Assembly (NCBI RefSeq): GCF_910592395.1
Contig: NC_088314.1
Coordinates: 7,564,001 to 7,628,000, forward strand
DNA from: Lineus longissimus
Taxonomy: Eukaryota > Nemertea > Pilidiophora > Heteronemertea > Lineidae
Direction: 5' to 3'
DNA: 64,000 bases
Of this stretch, positions 52,308 through 64,000 are shown one piece after another (within the stretch, counting starts at the first letter, position 1; every line of letters starts with the position of its first letter). The notes under the pieces are model-generated. The model saw only the letters and a program-made list of their open reading frames with translations, did no database searches and had not been told where the DNA came from. A program made the translations under genes and the position numbers.

Positions 52308-53017
52308 TACTATAATAAGATCATATCATTATATAAGCTACCTCTGCACCTACACCACCCGAGAGGTTTTTTCTTTGTATTCTCATCTCGACCAATAAAA
52401 TATTTTCAAACAGTGCGGATGACATAAAGATTAAGGTTATTTTAGGACAGAAAATTGTCATCATTTGAGATAAAATAAAGACAAATCTATAATTGCAACC
52501 ATTTTAACCTTTATTTTCGTGAGTGTGATTATTACATTCAGGAGTTTGTTGCTTTGTGCCTGCTTTACCTTTGTTTCGATATCGTAGTAATAATTGAACG
52601 AGTCTTAGATCATTGAAACTAGAGTATGTTGTTGTGTATTTGCAGCAGTCTGTCCATCATTTTCCTTCATTTCAAATGTCCACATGACATGGCACGATGT
52701 CGATTTCATCAACGATGCTGATTTTGCCAATTGGTCACTAATCAAACCAGACTATTATTTGTCGATTTAATCATGGCTTCTTTTCGGAGAATTATTGATG
52801 CAATGAACAACGATGGCAACATAAACGAATTCCAATCAATGGCGAACTTTAAATTAGATTGCTGCATCTGATTGACTGTACAATATATCAGTTTGAGGAT
52901 AATATAGTGACAGGCATGATAAGCTTCCATTAGCAGTATCATGTGGGCACATGGATTTTGTTTCTTTAATTGAGTCGATTTGCCACTTTGATGTTTAAGT
53001 TTGGGTCTTTTGTTTGT

Positions 53018-53131
53018 GGAGTATCTCATCACAGTCTCAAAAAGTGACAGTTTCTTACTCTTTTTAAAGACTGACAAACTGTCAAAGAGTGAGAAAGTGT
53101 CACTTTTTGAGACTGTGATGAAAAGTACTCC
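53018..53131. repeat. long hairpin, arms of about 46-50 bases
   Basis: GGAGTATCTCATCACAGTCT at the left pairs with AGACTGTGATGAAAAGTACT near the right end. The inner parts TCAAAAAGTGACA and TGTCACTTTTTGA are exact complements. The loop is about 15-20 bases. Mismatches are few and mostly near the outer end and the loop. Confidence 0.85.
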
Positions 53132-54824
53132 TGGCTACCATGCAAAAGGGCCTGGATTGTCTTAACATGCCGACCACCACAACAGTTTAAGTGACGTCAC
53201 TGTTTAGGTGCAGCCTTAAGAGTCACCTGACCTAATGATATCCTATCGACACTGGTGAATGATACCATGTCGATACGTGCAAAAGGTCTAAAATCAACCT
53301 TAACCAAAATCCCCCTTCCCAGTTAGCAATAAACCAATTGCTGTTGACAGCTTGTGAACTTTGATATTAGTGTCTTTCCCTTTAGTATTCATTATTCAGA
53401 CATTTGGGTATTTTGGGAGAACATTTTTATGAAATAATCAATAGTGGCTGTATTTAATTTTAAATGCCGGGGAGATTGGATGACATTTAAAAGGTTCTGG
53501 GACATTATTAGACATTTTAACTGTTGCACTTCACTGTCAACATAAACACTGCATGTCAGGCTGTGGCAGTACCACTGGATCAGCCAGGATGGGAAGGGGA
53601 GGTGTTCCGAGGCTGTGTTAGACAGAGGTGCATGATTCAGCAATAAATCTACAAAACCCAGCAAGGAAAAAAAGCCTCCCGGCCGTGTACAATCTCAATT
53701 TTCCGTTTATGAGTTGCTCTTGCTCCGTCCGATATAACATCTGTTTCCAGCCCGCATGGCACAGGCCATCATCTATCATCTATGACATTGAGATTATCCC
53801 AGCTCTCAGGCAGCTGTTCAACAACCAGTGAAAATATCAAGCAAGGTAGGCCTATTGATTTTTTGACAAGAGGTTTATTATATATGCCTGTGGATTGAGG
53901 AGTCGAGAATAGGTGGCTATCAGGGTGTTAATAAGAGGTCCCGATGGGCTGTTAATGACACTAGTGCATGAGATCTATCTGAAATTGCATTAGTTTGCAG
54001 GCCTACACACTAGATGATTTCGGAATAAGGATGGGATAATCCATCTACTCCTTTAAGGCAATCAAAGATATTGAAGGGATAACCCGTCTACTCCTTTAAA
54101 AGGCATGGTTACTGGATGATACCAAATCCAGACCCAGGTTACTGGATGATATAAAGACATTAAGTGAAAATCACAATCACTGATGAATCCTTCACTCAGC
54201 CGACTTATCCACCAAGAGGCAGGTAGATTGTTGGTAACCACGGTAACAGCATACACTGTCACCATGGTTACCTAGAGAAGCTGGTTGACGCAGGTTATTG
54301 TGTTTGGAGCTAGAAGCCGGCTTCGGCTCTCCCAGTGGAGTTTTGGTTGATACGGCTGGGCTCCATCAGGCAGAGAAAAATAACTTGATGGGGAATGAAC
54401 ACCTTGGTGGGAAAGTACGAAGTGTGTTTTTCAAAAACTTGGTGTTTCTGGTTTGCTGCAACTGATTCAGATTTCTTTTCCAGCTGGTCCAGGTTTGCTA
54501 AAGAAAGTCTGGTATGATTCAGGATAATTGCAAAGAACATCATATTCTTATTACATAATGAAGGTCAACCAATTGGATCCCCAAGCTAATGTGTATAGTC
54601 CTCTTTTGAAAGGGCCATTCCCTATGTTCAAAAATTTAAAAAATTTGCCAAATTTGAAAATATTTAATTGCGTAAAATATTGTTTATAGAGCCAATAATG
54701 TCCTTGTTGATGCTCAAATCTCAGCTCATGTAAAAATGCTATTGTCCCCCTATCCACATAGAAATGTTTAATAATTGAAACCATCATCTCACTTATCCAG
54801 ATCAACAGCAATTCCCTTCGCTAT

Positions 54825-55133
54825 TTACAGCTCATTGAGATGATAGAACACTGGAACATTAGCCTTTCTAAATATTTCATGAGCTCGACCTGTTAGCTCC
54901 GGTAAGACAAGGTGACCTCGGTCATGCCGCCGTATGTGGTGGATGGGGTATAATTGTTGTGTTACGGAAGTCAACTGTCGGATATTAGCGACATTGTCTA
55001 ACAGTTTCCAGATGTTCGCCTCGGATAAGTCAGACCGGATAAGGAGCTCAGCCCCATCTGAAATCTGGACTGATCTATTCCCTTCTTCATTGGCCATGAT
55101 CACTGACAAGCCTGTTGAAGTTACCTTCGCCAT
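54825..55133 (-). CDS. hypothetical 102-residue open frame
   Basis: ATG at 55133-55131, stop TAA at 54827-54825, with an in-frame stop just upstream of the ATG. The product is balanced in composition, without low complexity or membrane segments, and ends GRAHEIFRKANVPVFYHLNE plus L. I do not recognise it. It could be a degraded insert, a small exon-like relic or a chance frame; frames of this length are expected occasionally in 64 kb. Confidence 0.2.
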   Translation of the reverse strand: MAKVTSTGLSVIMANEEGNRSVQISDGAELLIRSDLSEANIWKLLDNVANIRQLTSVTQQLYPIHHIRRHDRGHLVLPELTGRAHEIFRKANVPVFYHLNEL

Positions 55134-58100
55134 CTCTCACAATATATTCCTCCTCCCCAGCCCCTTCACAACATTAGATGTCGGCGGTATGTCAGATTAT
55201 TCTTAATAAACCATCCTCAAAGTGCAGTGGTGAAACATTATTACGATCTCATGTCAGACAAGACGGCATTGCGACGTTCTTCATTTCATTGGATGAATGG
55301 TTTTATGAAAAATACCGACAGTATGATTTCAGGCATGAGCAGAATAAGACGAATTCCTTGGTCGAAATATATCTTATCGATTCCAGATAAAAAATTGTCA
55401 GTGGAACTCTCTGTGACTTCTGTTTTGAAAAATGCTTTATGGTTTCCTCAGGCCAATGATATCATTAATCAGATTTGTTGGTTCTCAAGTGACCTGCAAA
55501 CGAGCACTTTTTGTTGCTGCCAAAAATTGCTTATTTGCTGTAGTTATTGCCGGTGATCACAGCAAATTCCATTCTTATTTGCGCAGAATTTCAACATTGG
55601 TCCTCAGAGGGTTTATAAGTTGACGCTGATGTATTTGAAGAGTGCTCTATCTATGATATGAAAAATGAATTCGCTGAGATGTTTTGAGTAGATGCAATGG
55701 CAATATGAATACTCTGAATGGGGCGGTATTGTTCTAAAAACATGGCCAGCACCTCTCGAGAAAGCTACCGTGTAGATCTCCTTTTGTCTGCAAAGCTGTG
55801 GATATGCTTTTTTGAGAGGTTTTTATTGTGGTGATGAGTTTCAGATGTCCATACAGTTTGTTTGGAGCACTTGTTCATATATTATAGGAGGTATAGCATC
55901 AATAGCTCGCTAATGTAGTGAGAGCTAGCAAGATTCATCCTAATGTGTACGCAAACACTCTACCAAGGGTTAGCAAACTCCTTCATTTCTGCCACCCTAA
56001 AGTTTTGCTGTTTCACCTACCTGACTTCACTCAATCCTACAAATTGAATTTCCCTTAGGTAAGCAGTTTTGCACCTTGAAAGTTGGCATTTCGACCCCCT
56101 CTTGTGCAAAACTTGCTGAAATATCAGTCTCAAGAATTTGTTACTGTGACAAAAAATGCCTGTGTGCAGCAAGCCATGGTAACAGCTGGCAGTAGTTGTT
56201 GCTGGTACTTTTCCTGTAAAGTTTCTTAACTCATAATGAACACATCAAAGCTTTACAACCATCTGTTCCATGGCTGCTTACGACTCATTAATGACCCTGT
56301 TATTCCAGTTAAACGGAATGTGTGTTTTTACGATCGACCCTTACTCGTCCGATTATCTGAGGACTTAGCGAATCACAACCGTCTCGTCAATAATTCTCTA
56401 GAGGGAATATTGATCATGATATTATTCTGAGACAAACAAATTAACTGAAAGAAAGTTGCACATTCGACCCTAAAATTTCACAGAGGAGTCTGAAAGTTTG
56501 TAGTCAATGAGAGAATGAGATTCGTATCAGTGGTTATGCATTGGAGCAGTTGACTTTGAAGACTTTCAGATGCTGGAAATCTGTTGTTTATCATTTGTCT
56601 GAAATTTAACAACAAATCCCCACCAGGGAACAGGAGAACGACGCCTGAAACAAGATGATATGCTATCCTCTTGTTCAGAAAAAACCTGCGTTATTAAATT
56701 GCGGTTAACAACCCACCAATCAACTTCTGTTTATTTCATATTATTTGGTATCAGTTGCTAAGGTAACGAGAGTCGATGAAAGCGCAAGGAAAGCCATGGT
56801 GATGAGGCATATCCATTAGGGGATGACGTCAAGAGAAATCAGCGAAATAAGGGACACCATTGTGTGCGCTGTAAAGCCTCAGTTGTTTGTTCATAATGAT
56901 TTGGGAACTTCTTGAGAGTGTAAAAATTACTAAACCACTGATAAGTTGTAGTAGGTGGTAAATTCTCAACAGAGAAACAGTTACGATTAAGTAAAATCCA
57001 CAGCAGGAGCCCCCTGATTTTTCCCTCAAGTTTTCGATAGATACTTTTTCCACCAAGCCAGAATTGTTTTAATCAATACATGATGTCGTTAGCCTCATAG
57101 CATAATTGCCTAACTCATATTAATTTTTAATTTTTAATTTTTAATTAATAGGTTTTGAGAAAAATTAAAGAACCATTTTTTTCGACAACGCTCAGGAAAT
57201 TTTTATTCGAACTTTAACAAAAACTTATAACAGATGTCTCAACATTTTTAAAACCATTAAATAAGTAAACAATGCTTGAATAACACAGAAAAGTGACATA
57301 GACATAAAATTTTCACATTTTGGCCAAAATATGACTTAGGCAATTATACTATGAGGCTAAACGATGTGGCGCTTTGATAAAACAGCTGCCCAACAACAAT
57401 TTTTATGAATCGACATCGGCCTCTTGTGAATTCTTATCCCATATTTTGTGTCATTTGTATTGTAATGATATTTGTATCCAAAAAAGTATCACTTGGTTGA
57501 CGCTGTTAAGACAGTTGAGTTGCATCTGTTATGGATTGGCCTGTTACATAAAATCGTCCTTTTTTACAGGCACCTCTCAACTGCCTAATTGTGTTGACAC
57601 AGTAATTCCGCCAGGAACCCATTCTAGAATCGGTCCTTTCCTAGCTTTATTGATGATATTGCTGTATCCAGTTTCAAGGCTAAGTGAAACTTGGTGGCTT
57701 CACATCAAGGCCCATCAAGCGATAATACCAGTCGTGGAAAGCAAAACAAATATTGCCGGCAAATAACAAGTTTTTCGAGAGACGGTGCGAGGCTACGGGA
57801 TAGGATATGATTGGTTCGCGATTGGCATGCCCCAGGCATTGATACGAGGTGATTGGTATTGTCTGATTCTATCAGGCTTGACCTGATGCAAATGCAACCA
57901 TGTGGCAGGGGTGGGGGGTGGGGTGGGGGTCGAATCACCTCTTCGTGCACCCCGGTGAAGATATTTTCAGATATGTCTACGGCAAAAATGTGCCTGGACG
58001 ACTTCTTTGTATGCTTTCTGACATTTTAATCAGCGAGATTGGCCTGAAGCCATCGAGAATGGTCAGCACATCGAGGTTATACAAAATTCCTATTAAGGGT

Positions 58101-58329
58101 AATATTATCAGTACAAGCAATGTTTAATGTGAAAAAGTGTCTTAGATTATACTCTCAGAGCATCTAGATTTTAAAAAATTCCATCGGGAGGGCCCCCAGA
58201 CCCCTTCACTGCAAAAACCTGCCCCTTGGCATGCACCTTTGGTCATCACATAGTTTATATAACCACCTCCTCACTAAATTCCTAGATCTGCTAGGCGGCC
58301 CCTGCGAAGTTCGACTGGAAATTGTCGGC

Positions 58330-58530
58330 AAAAGCCATCAATTTCCAGCCCTGGAACTTTAGTGAAAAATAAAGTTCCAGAAAATTCCAACAATTTCCAG
58401 CCTATGGTAAAAGTTCCAGCTAATTCCAGCTTTTGCCAGACATTGATTTATATGAAATTTTCTAAATTTCAAAGTGTCAGCTAATTCCAGCTCAGAGCTG
58501 GAAATTCCAGCTATTTCCAACAAAATCCAG
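58330..58530. repeat. irregular repeat of AATTCCAGC / TTTCCAGC
   Basis: The nonamer AATTCCAGC or a one-base variant appears about ten times, spaced 10-30 bases apart, mixed with AAAGTTCCAG. It looks like a decayed short satellite. Confidence 0.6.
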
Positions 58531-61500
58531 CTGAACTAAAACTCATTTCGCAGGGGCTGAGGCATGGGGCAGCTAGTCCTTCATGCTGTTGGTTTATAGT
58601 ATGTCTTTACATCCAACTCTGCCTTCTCATCTGGGAGTATTCCTGTAGTCTTTTGCTGTTCAGCTGATCTCCTGGATCGATTCATTCATAAAGAACCTCA
58701 TAGGAAGCAGCTGGACTAGCTGAGCTCCTTGCAGAGATTTTGATTGAAATAAACGAGAGAAATGGGATAAGATATTCCACGTCCGATCTGGCATCTAACT
58801 CGGTGATTGCCGCACACTGCGTGGTTTGCCAAGCTAATCCGAAAATTGAACCTACTCTAGTTTCACCAATCTAAGACCAATGTAGGCCTAAATCGTTTGC
58901 AGTTTGCTTTGGTGACGAGGTCTGGTCGGCTTTTCTCAGTAACTGACAGCACGGCTTCTGACTGATATCCTCCACGTTTTATGATTTTCTGACAAGTTGA
59001 ACCAAAATGCAGGCACTCTGCATGGAAGCATATCAGCTAAACGGTGAGAAACTGCAAAAAAATGTTATTTGTCCATTGTACAGGGGTGGATAGGGTTGAT
59101 ATCATGGTATTCAAACATGGTCAGAAGTGATATCAACAGCAGCTTTATTTACTCGGCAACAGTAATCAATGGAAGACACTACATGTATTTCGTCTGATAA
59201 TTGCAGGATTCGAAGTGAGGTCGTTTTTTCTCTGCCAACACTTGTAAAAGGTTTCAGAAATACTGGAAGCAAGGTGGGTCACCACATTTTCCTTTAAAAA
59301 TTAATTGATTGTAACTTACTTTCTATTAAAGATGGTGAAGGGGTCGACAGCCATTTGCCACTTCACCTTGGGACTAGAGCTAATGGTCAGTGGACCTCCA
59401 GCCTTATTAGCTTCAGGACCTCATGCTAATATGATGTGTCCCTATTAACCTACTATTGCAGGTGTCAGTCAGGGAAGCATTATTCTTGCTAATATCTATG
59501 TGAGAGTGCATTAGCCTCATGAAATATTGCTGTGCTATCAATTAATCAGGCTGCTCCAGCGGTGTGCTAATTTGTAACGGAAACCATAGCGGTTTGCTAC
59601 CTTGGTGACCCGACATTGTGAAGGAGTCAGTAGCATGCTGGGTGAAAAGAGACTGAATGGCACAATAAATCTCATCATGTTCACTGTTTATTCAAGTATT
59701 CCCTTACACAGAAATAATTAATGGATATGAAATGGATTTAACAGCAAGAGGCAGAAGCCAGGGACGGGCAGTTTGTGGTGTCCACGGTGACTTATGCACA
59801 GTTAGGGAAGTTAGACCAAGTCGAAGAAAGTGTCCTCACGCATTTTTCTTACTCACGCGCTTCCCCTTGCACTTATCCTAGATTACTAAGAAAGTGTAGA
59901 GACCAGCGCTATGCTACAGACCTGAGCTCTTCAGTATAAAAAATGCAGCCCCTTCCAATTACTCTTACCACTCACATTCATCAGTGTGACACTGACCTAA
60001 TCCAAAATATCCCAAACAAAGTCAGGGCGGCCTCAAGTGGTGATGCTATACTGAAACATCCAGTCGAGTAGTCTTTTGCTGTGAAAAAAATCAATAGACC
60101 TTCGATGTTCTAACACACAAGATGTCCACAGGTTTGTAGCTCAGGGAGGTGCATATCGAGCCTCGGTGATAAATGTCCACCGCAACTGGCTTTAGAAACG
60201 CAGATGATGTTTTTGGATAAAGTCTTCAGACATCTGCTCTTCTGCTATACCTTATACCCATTCTCATGCCAGGGGATCAGGAGTATCGCTCCCTATGGCG
60301 CGGAATCTGGCCAGTCGGTTGCTGTCATCTTCAAGCTGGGCAGTGATGAATTCCCGTGTTCAATGATACTTAGGAGTGGTGAATTAAGGGCACTGCAAAA
60401 GATAAAGGGTTATGCCGTTCGTGATTATTGGTGGGCTTGGAAAATAAAAATGCAGTTCTACCCAATGCCGTAAAGCAGTTATCGTGCATACGAATTTGCC
60501 AAAACTTGATATTTATAGTATTGGTATACCTGTCTTCACAACTGTAATGCTGAAATTTACATTTGGTACGTTCAAATATTTAAAGAAATGGACAATACAG
60601 GTGGCCAGACTATGTATATCTGTAATGCCCCTGAAACCCGACGCTGAACCTGGAGGTATAACCATCGGTATGACTGTCATGCTCGTACTAAATGTGTAAA
60701 GTCACTTTCTGACATGACTTGCATACCTAATGTCAGAATTTCCACGGTTTTCACATGGCTGTTTATTGACAGAAGGAACAGATTGATTGCACGCTATCTT
60801 TTTTTGACTCTGTGCACTGAGTGCAGTGTGCAAACTCTGCCTGAGATATATGTCGATTGGTCAATGCAGTGCCAAGGTTACATTTGATTTTGAGCTCACC
60901 TGTGTGGAGCATTACACAATACCAAGATGTCCATCAATTGTCAACGTCGTCCGTTTACATCTCGCAACTGCTGGAGCTAGATTGCCGAAACTTGGTGTGA
61001 TGGTAGATTTGGGCAATATGTCAATACGTTTTTTCTATTCACTTGAGCTACAGAAAAATATAATGAACATGAAGTTCTTTGAGGAGTCTGACTCCAGGTC
61101 GTGGGTTCTAATCCTGTTCTGGTCATCGCTTTGTTACCGCCAATGTGAGAACACCCGCCGTGGGCAACAGGGCTGTTAAAATCTTATTGTTCAATGTCTC
61201 GAATCTTGCACAAGACCTCTCACCATAGCAAATATGCTCCGATTCAATATCTTAGTGGTTTAACTGGTTTCCATAACGATATGGGTAAACACTCTCGCTG
61301 ATGTCGGATATTTACTTAGGATGAGTCACCATCTGCCACTACTGTTGTGTGGTGTTGCCTTCCGCAGCACATTTAACCCTGGGAGATGGAAAAACCTGTC
61401 TGTCGGTAGCATACTTTTGTTGTGCAAGTGGTGTCAGTCCATTCCAATAGTTAACCTGAGTGACATTGTTCAATTTTTGACAGGTTATAAAAGAGTTTAC

Positions 61501-62197
61501 AAGTTATTGCGAGCCAAAAATTGATTCGAGCGGAACTTTTCTCAAAAATCCTGATTTAAACGAAGTGATGAACCATGTTGGTGGAGGCTAAAATTTAGAT
61601 GAGGGATTTGATATCAACTTTCAGTGGCCTGATGTGAAAATCTGTTTGCGAGACACTGTAATTTTTATGGCGGTTTATTGCGTATTCCTGTATGCCACGA
61701 ACGAGGTCCAAGTAATGACAGCATGATTGATTAATTTTATGTTTTTTACATCAGACTAATCTCCGGTACCTGATTATTTGCACAAGGCTTGAAATTGATT
61801 TTCCCTGGGCAACATCACATCTCGGCCCAGAGAGAGTTGAGTCGACCGAGAAGATGCGGACTCGATGCGACGAATAAATAACTCACATACTGCCATTTTT
61901 TAGCAGTTTATTGCATATATCCATGTGCAACACAAATGATAACATTGTGACTATGACAGGATGATTCATGCGTTTCAGATCTACATTGTGTGGTGCATCC
62001 CGTCCAAGCCCTTTCACCATGCATTGTGTCATCAGCCTACGACACTTTGAAGTGGCGTTTCCATCTCCTAATCCTCTCATCATGTTGATGCATCTTGTCC
62101 AGAAACCCCTCCTTTCTGCCCACTCTTTCCCTGCATTTACAGCACAGTCCTACCCACCCGACTATTCTTTGCACTTGTCCTCATCCTAATAGATATG

Positions 62198-62650
62198 CAT
62201 CTGAACTGGTGATAATAGATTCCATTATGAAAAGAGATGATGACAAGTCATATTGAAATGGGTGGGGTCTATCTCCTCTCCCCAGGTTCCATCAAGTTGA
62301 TGCTGCTCATCCAGCCCCCTCCCCCCTCCCCCTCCCCCCTGATCACACCCACCAGTTTTAATGCACAGTGTCCCATGCAAACCCTCAAAGAGATTTGTAT
62401 CTCTGCTGCTGATAATGGATTCCGCAATGAAACAGATGACGAAAAGTAAAATTGAAATAGCTGGGGTCCAGGGCTCTCTCCAGGTGTAATCATGCACTGA
62501 TGCTGCTCATCCAGCCCCATGCTCTCTCCCCCTGGTCCCACCCACCAGTTTCAATGCACTTGTTCCATGCAATCCCTTAAAGAGATTTGTATCTCTGCTG
62601 CTGATAATGGATTCCGTAATGAAACGAACACGACGAATGAAATTGAAATT
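62198..62650. repeat. tandem repeat with 200-base unit, about 2.3 copies
   Basis: GATGCTGCTCATCCAGCCCC recurs at 62299 and 62499, and CTGCTGCTGATAATGGATTC at 62402 and 62602, both exactly 200 bases apart. A partial earlier copy starts near 62200. The unit includes a C-rich tract (CCCCTCCC) at 62315-62340. Confidence 0.85.
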
Positions 62651-62694
62651 GACAGATGGATTTCTTTGGCTCAGAACTAATGGAGAGACAAGAT

Positions 62695-63130
62695 AGAGAA
62701 TTCCTTTTGAGATCCTCTGCAATCCCTCATGATAGATTGGCTCCACTGTATAGATAATGGATCCACTTTTAGTAGGTTCTGCCAAACAGTGCAGAAACAG
62801 TTGCTTATGATATCATACAATGTGCTGGCTCTGACCGGTGAATGGACATCATTTGCTGTTACACCGCTTTGGAGGGCGACAGGATGAAGATTTCCTTTTG
62901 AGATTCACGTATATTGGTTCGATTGTAGACGATGGCAACTCTTTCCGTTGCTACTGTAGTATAGCAATAGAAACAGGCATGATGTTGCTAATATTGTAGA
63001 GTGTACTGGCGTTGGTCGTGGATATCGTTTACTGTTACACTGCTTTGTACAGCGACAGGACCAAGATTTCCTTTTGAGATTCATGGCAATTGGTCATGAT
63101 AGATTGGCCCCATTTATAGATAATAGGTGC
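62695..63130. repeat. second tandem array, about 180-base unit, 2.4 copies
   Basis: TTCCTTTTGAGATTCA or a close variant occurs at about 62701, 62891 and 63070. It is followed each time by ATTGGT(C/T)(A/G)TGAT-like sequence and later by CATTTGCTGTTACACCGCTT or a variant. This array directly follows the 200-base array, but its unit is different. Confidence 0.75.
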
Positions 63131-64000
63131 ACTTTCAGTGGCTGCTGTGATAAATCGACAGAAATGCTCATGACAGTTGCTAGCCACGTTGCAGTCAGGA
63201 TAATGAAATTGTCCCCCTGCAGGAAGAATTCCAAGTCAAGCCTGTTGGAGTTCAGCACACACTGTGCCCAGTATAAAGTTTGTGAAGTGTTGTTATGTTT
63301 AGGGTTTGTAGGCTTGAGAGCAAGTAATGGCAAATCATCGTAGACAAGCAGAGAGTTTTTCTCCAAGGAAAGTTGAAACCTGCCGCAACAGCAATACCAA
63401 GCTGTATATATAGAGCTGTATTTCAAGCAAAATTACTGCAGATTACTACAGTGTTAGACAAAAACATTTCAAATTCACTTTAGCTCCCATCCCGCTGCAG
63501 ATTAAATACTGACACATTACCCATTAACTCGGTGATTTATAGTGTCAGGGACACGAGAATCGGATTAAAAAACACCATTATGCCGTAAGATAGGAAATTC
63601 TCAAAAACGTCAATGAGATTGGTTGATGATGTTGTCGAGTATCGGAGCGGCATGTTTCTAGTTGCGTATGTTTGATTGGGAAATACAGGGTCAGATGTGA
63701 GATCTTGGAGGAGAGGTAAGAATCATGATCAGTTTAAGTATAAGTTTGGTATTTTTTCAAAATTCTTGTTCTGTTTCAATAATTGGTATATCTATTGGAA
63801 ACTTCCGTAGCCACACCTCTGGCAACAAATTGATTCTGGTCAGTATTTGCCATTTCTTTTACATTTTTCCTCTGTAGTCAGGATGCCTCAGTCTCAAGGG
63901 GACTACAAAAATGTATGGCTGCAAAAATATTAATTGGAATTACAGGGTTGTCAAAATACTCGCAGTAAAGGTGCGCGGAAGTTGCAAATTCACCCAACGG

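Larger units (their letters stand above)
46458..64000. other. probable first intron of the ENTREP-like gene, repeat-rich
   Basis: No recognisable exon is present on either strand in 17.5 kb. Contents noted separately: foldback element 47413-47776, duplicated block 48436-49403, TA-flanked element 52130-52307, hairpin 53018-53131, a 102-codon minus-strand frame 54825-55133, a short-motif repeat 58330-58530 and tandem arrays 62198-63130. There is a GTT microsatellite at about 50467-50482. The other frames are short and look random. Confidence 0.45.

Noticed and set aside
57374-57766. 130-codon plus-strand frame
   Set aside because: Random-looking composition, no domain and no splice or promoter context.
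60204-61179. A series of plus-strand frames of 71-117 codons
   Set aside because: Different frames without shared family, codon pattern or splice sites; most likely chance.

Overview
This window is invertebrate animal (metazoan) nuclear DNA. Its genes are split by many introns with ordinary GT-AG junctions, polyadenylation signals are AATAAA, and the window is full of short non-coding repeats. The protein families present (ZMYND10, HMGB, SLC6, USP19, ENTREP/FAM189-like) rule out bacteria, plants and fungi. Small introns, the frequent palindrome TACATGTA and a GTC-rich hairpin repeat suggest a lophotrochozoan (mollusc, brachiopod or annelid). That placement is inference; I cannot name the species.

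Layout, left to right. (1) About 1-1.1 kb: last two exons of a + strand ZMYND10 gene, a cytoplasmic factor for ciliary dynein assembly. (2) 1.1-2.5 kb: a degenerate minisatellite. (3) 2.6-8.6 kb: a complete - strand HMGB-type chromatin gene of six coding exons, 226 aa, with a long 3' UTR; it converges on ZMYND10. (4) 9.9-17.7 kb: a complete - strand SLC6 sodium/chloride-coupled amino-acid transporter of fourteen coding exons, 788 aa, nearest in sequence to the glycine and B0,+ transporters. (5) 17.7-20.8 kb: spacer between two divergent genes, with tandem repeats and a small TA-flanked element. (6) 20.8-36.0 kb: a complete + strand USP19 deubiquitinase of twenty coding exons, 1290 aa. Its 4.5-kb intron 8 carries repeats, a cluster of CRE octamers and a possible internal first exon. 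(7) 34.7-46.0 kb: mostly gene-free, with tandem repeats, one mobile-element copy and one or two orphan candidate exons. (8) 46.04-46.46 kb: first coding exon of a + strand membrane protein resembling ENTREP/FAM189. The remaining 17.5 kb to the window edge shows no convincing further exon and is probably its first intron; it holds foldback elements, a segmental duplication and tandem arrays.

The genes do not form a pathway. USP19 and HMGB act in protein turnover and chromatin, SLC6 in membrane transport, ZMYND10 in cilia. ZMYND10 and USP19 both lie at human 3p21.31, so their proximity here may be old linkage. All coding exon borders were deduced by hand from splice signals, reading phase and family similarity; phases close exactly for HMGB, SLC6 and USP19. 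I found no clearly new multi-gene system. The most unusual material is in the repeats, in the 3' end of the SLC6 gene and in USP19 intron 8.
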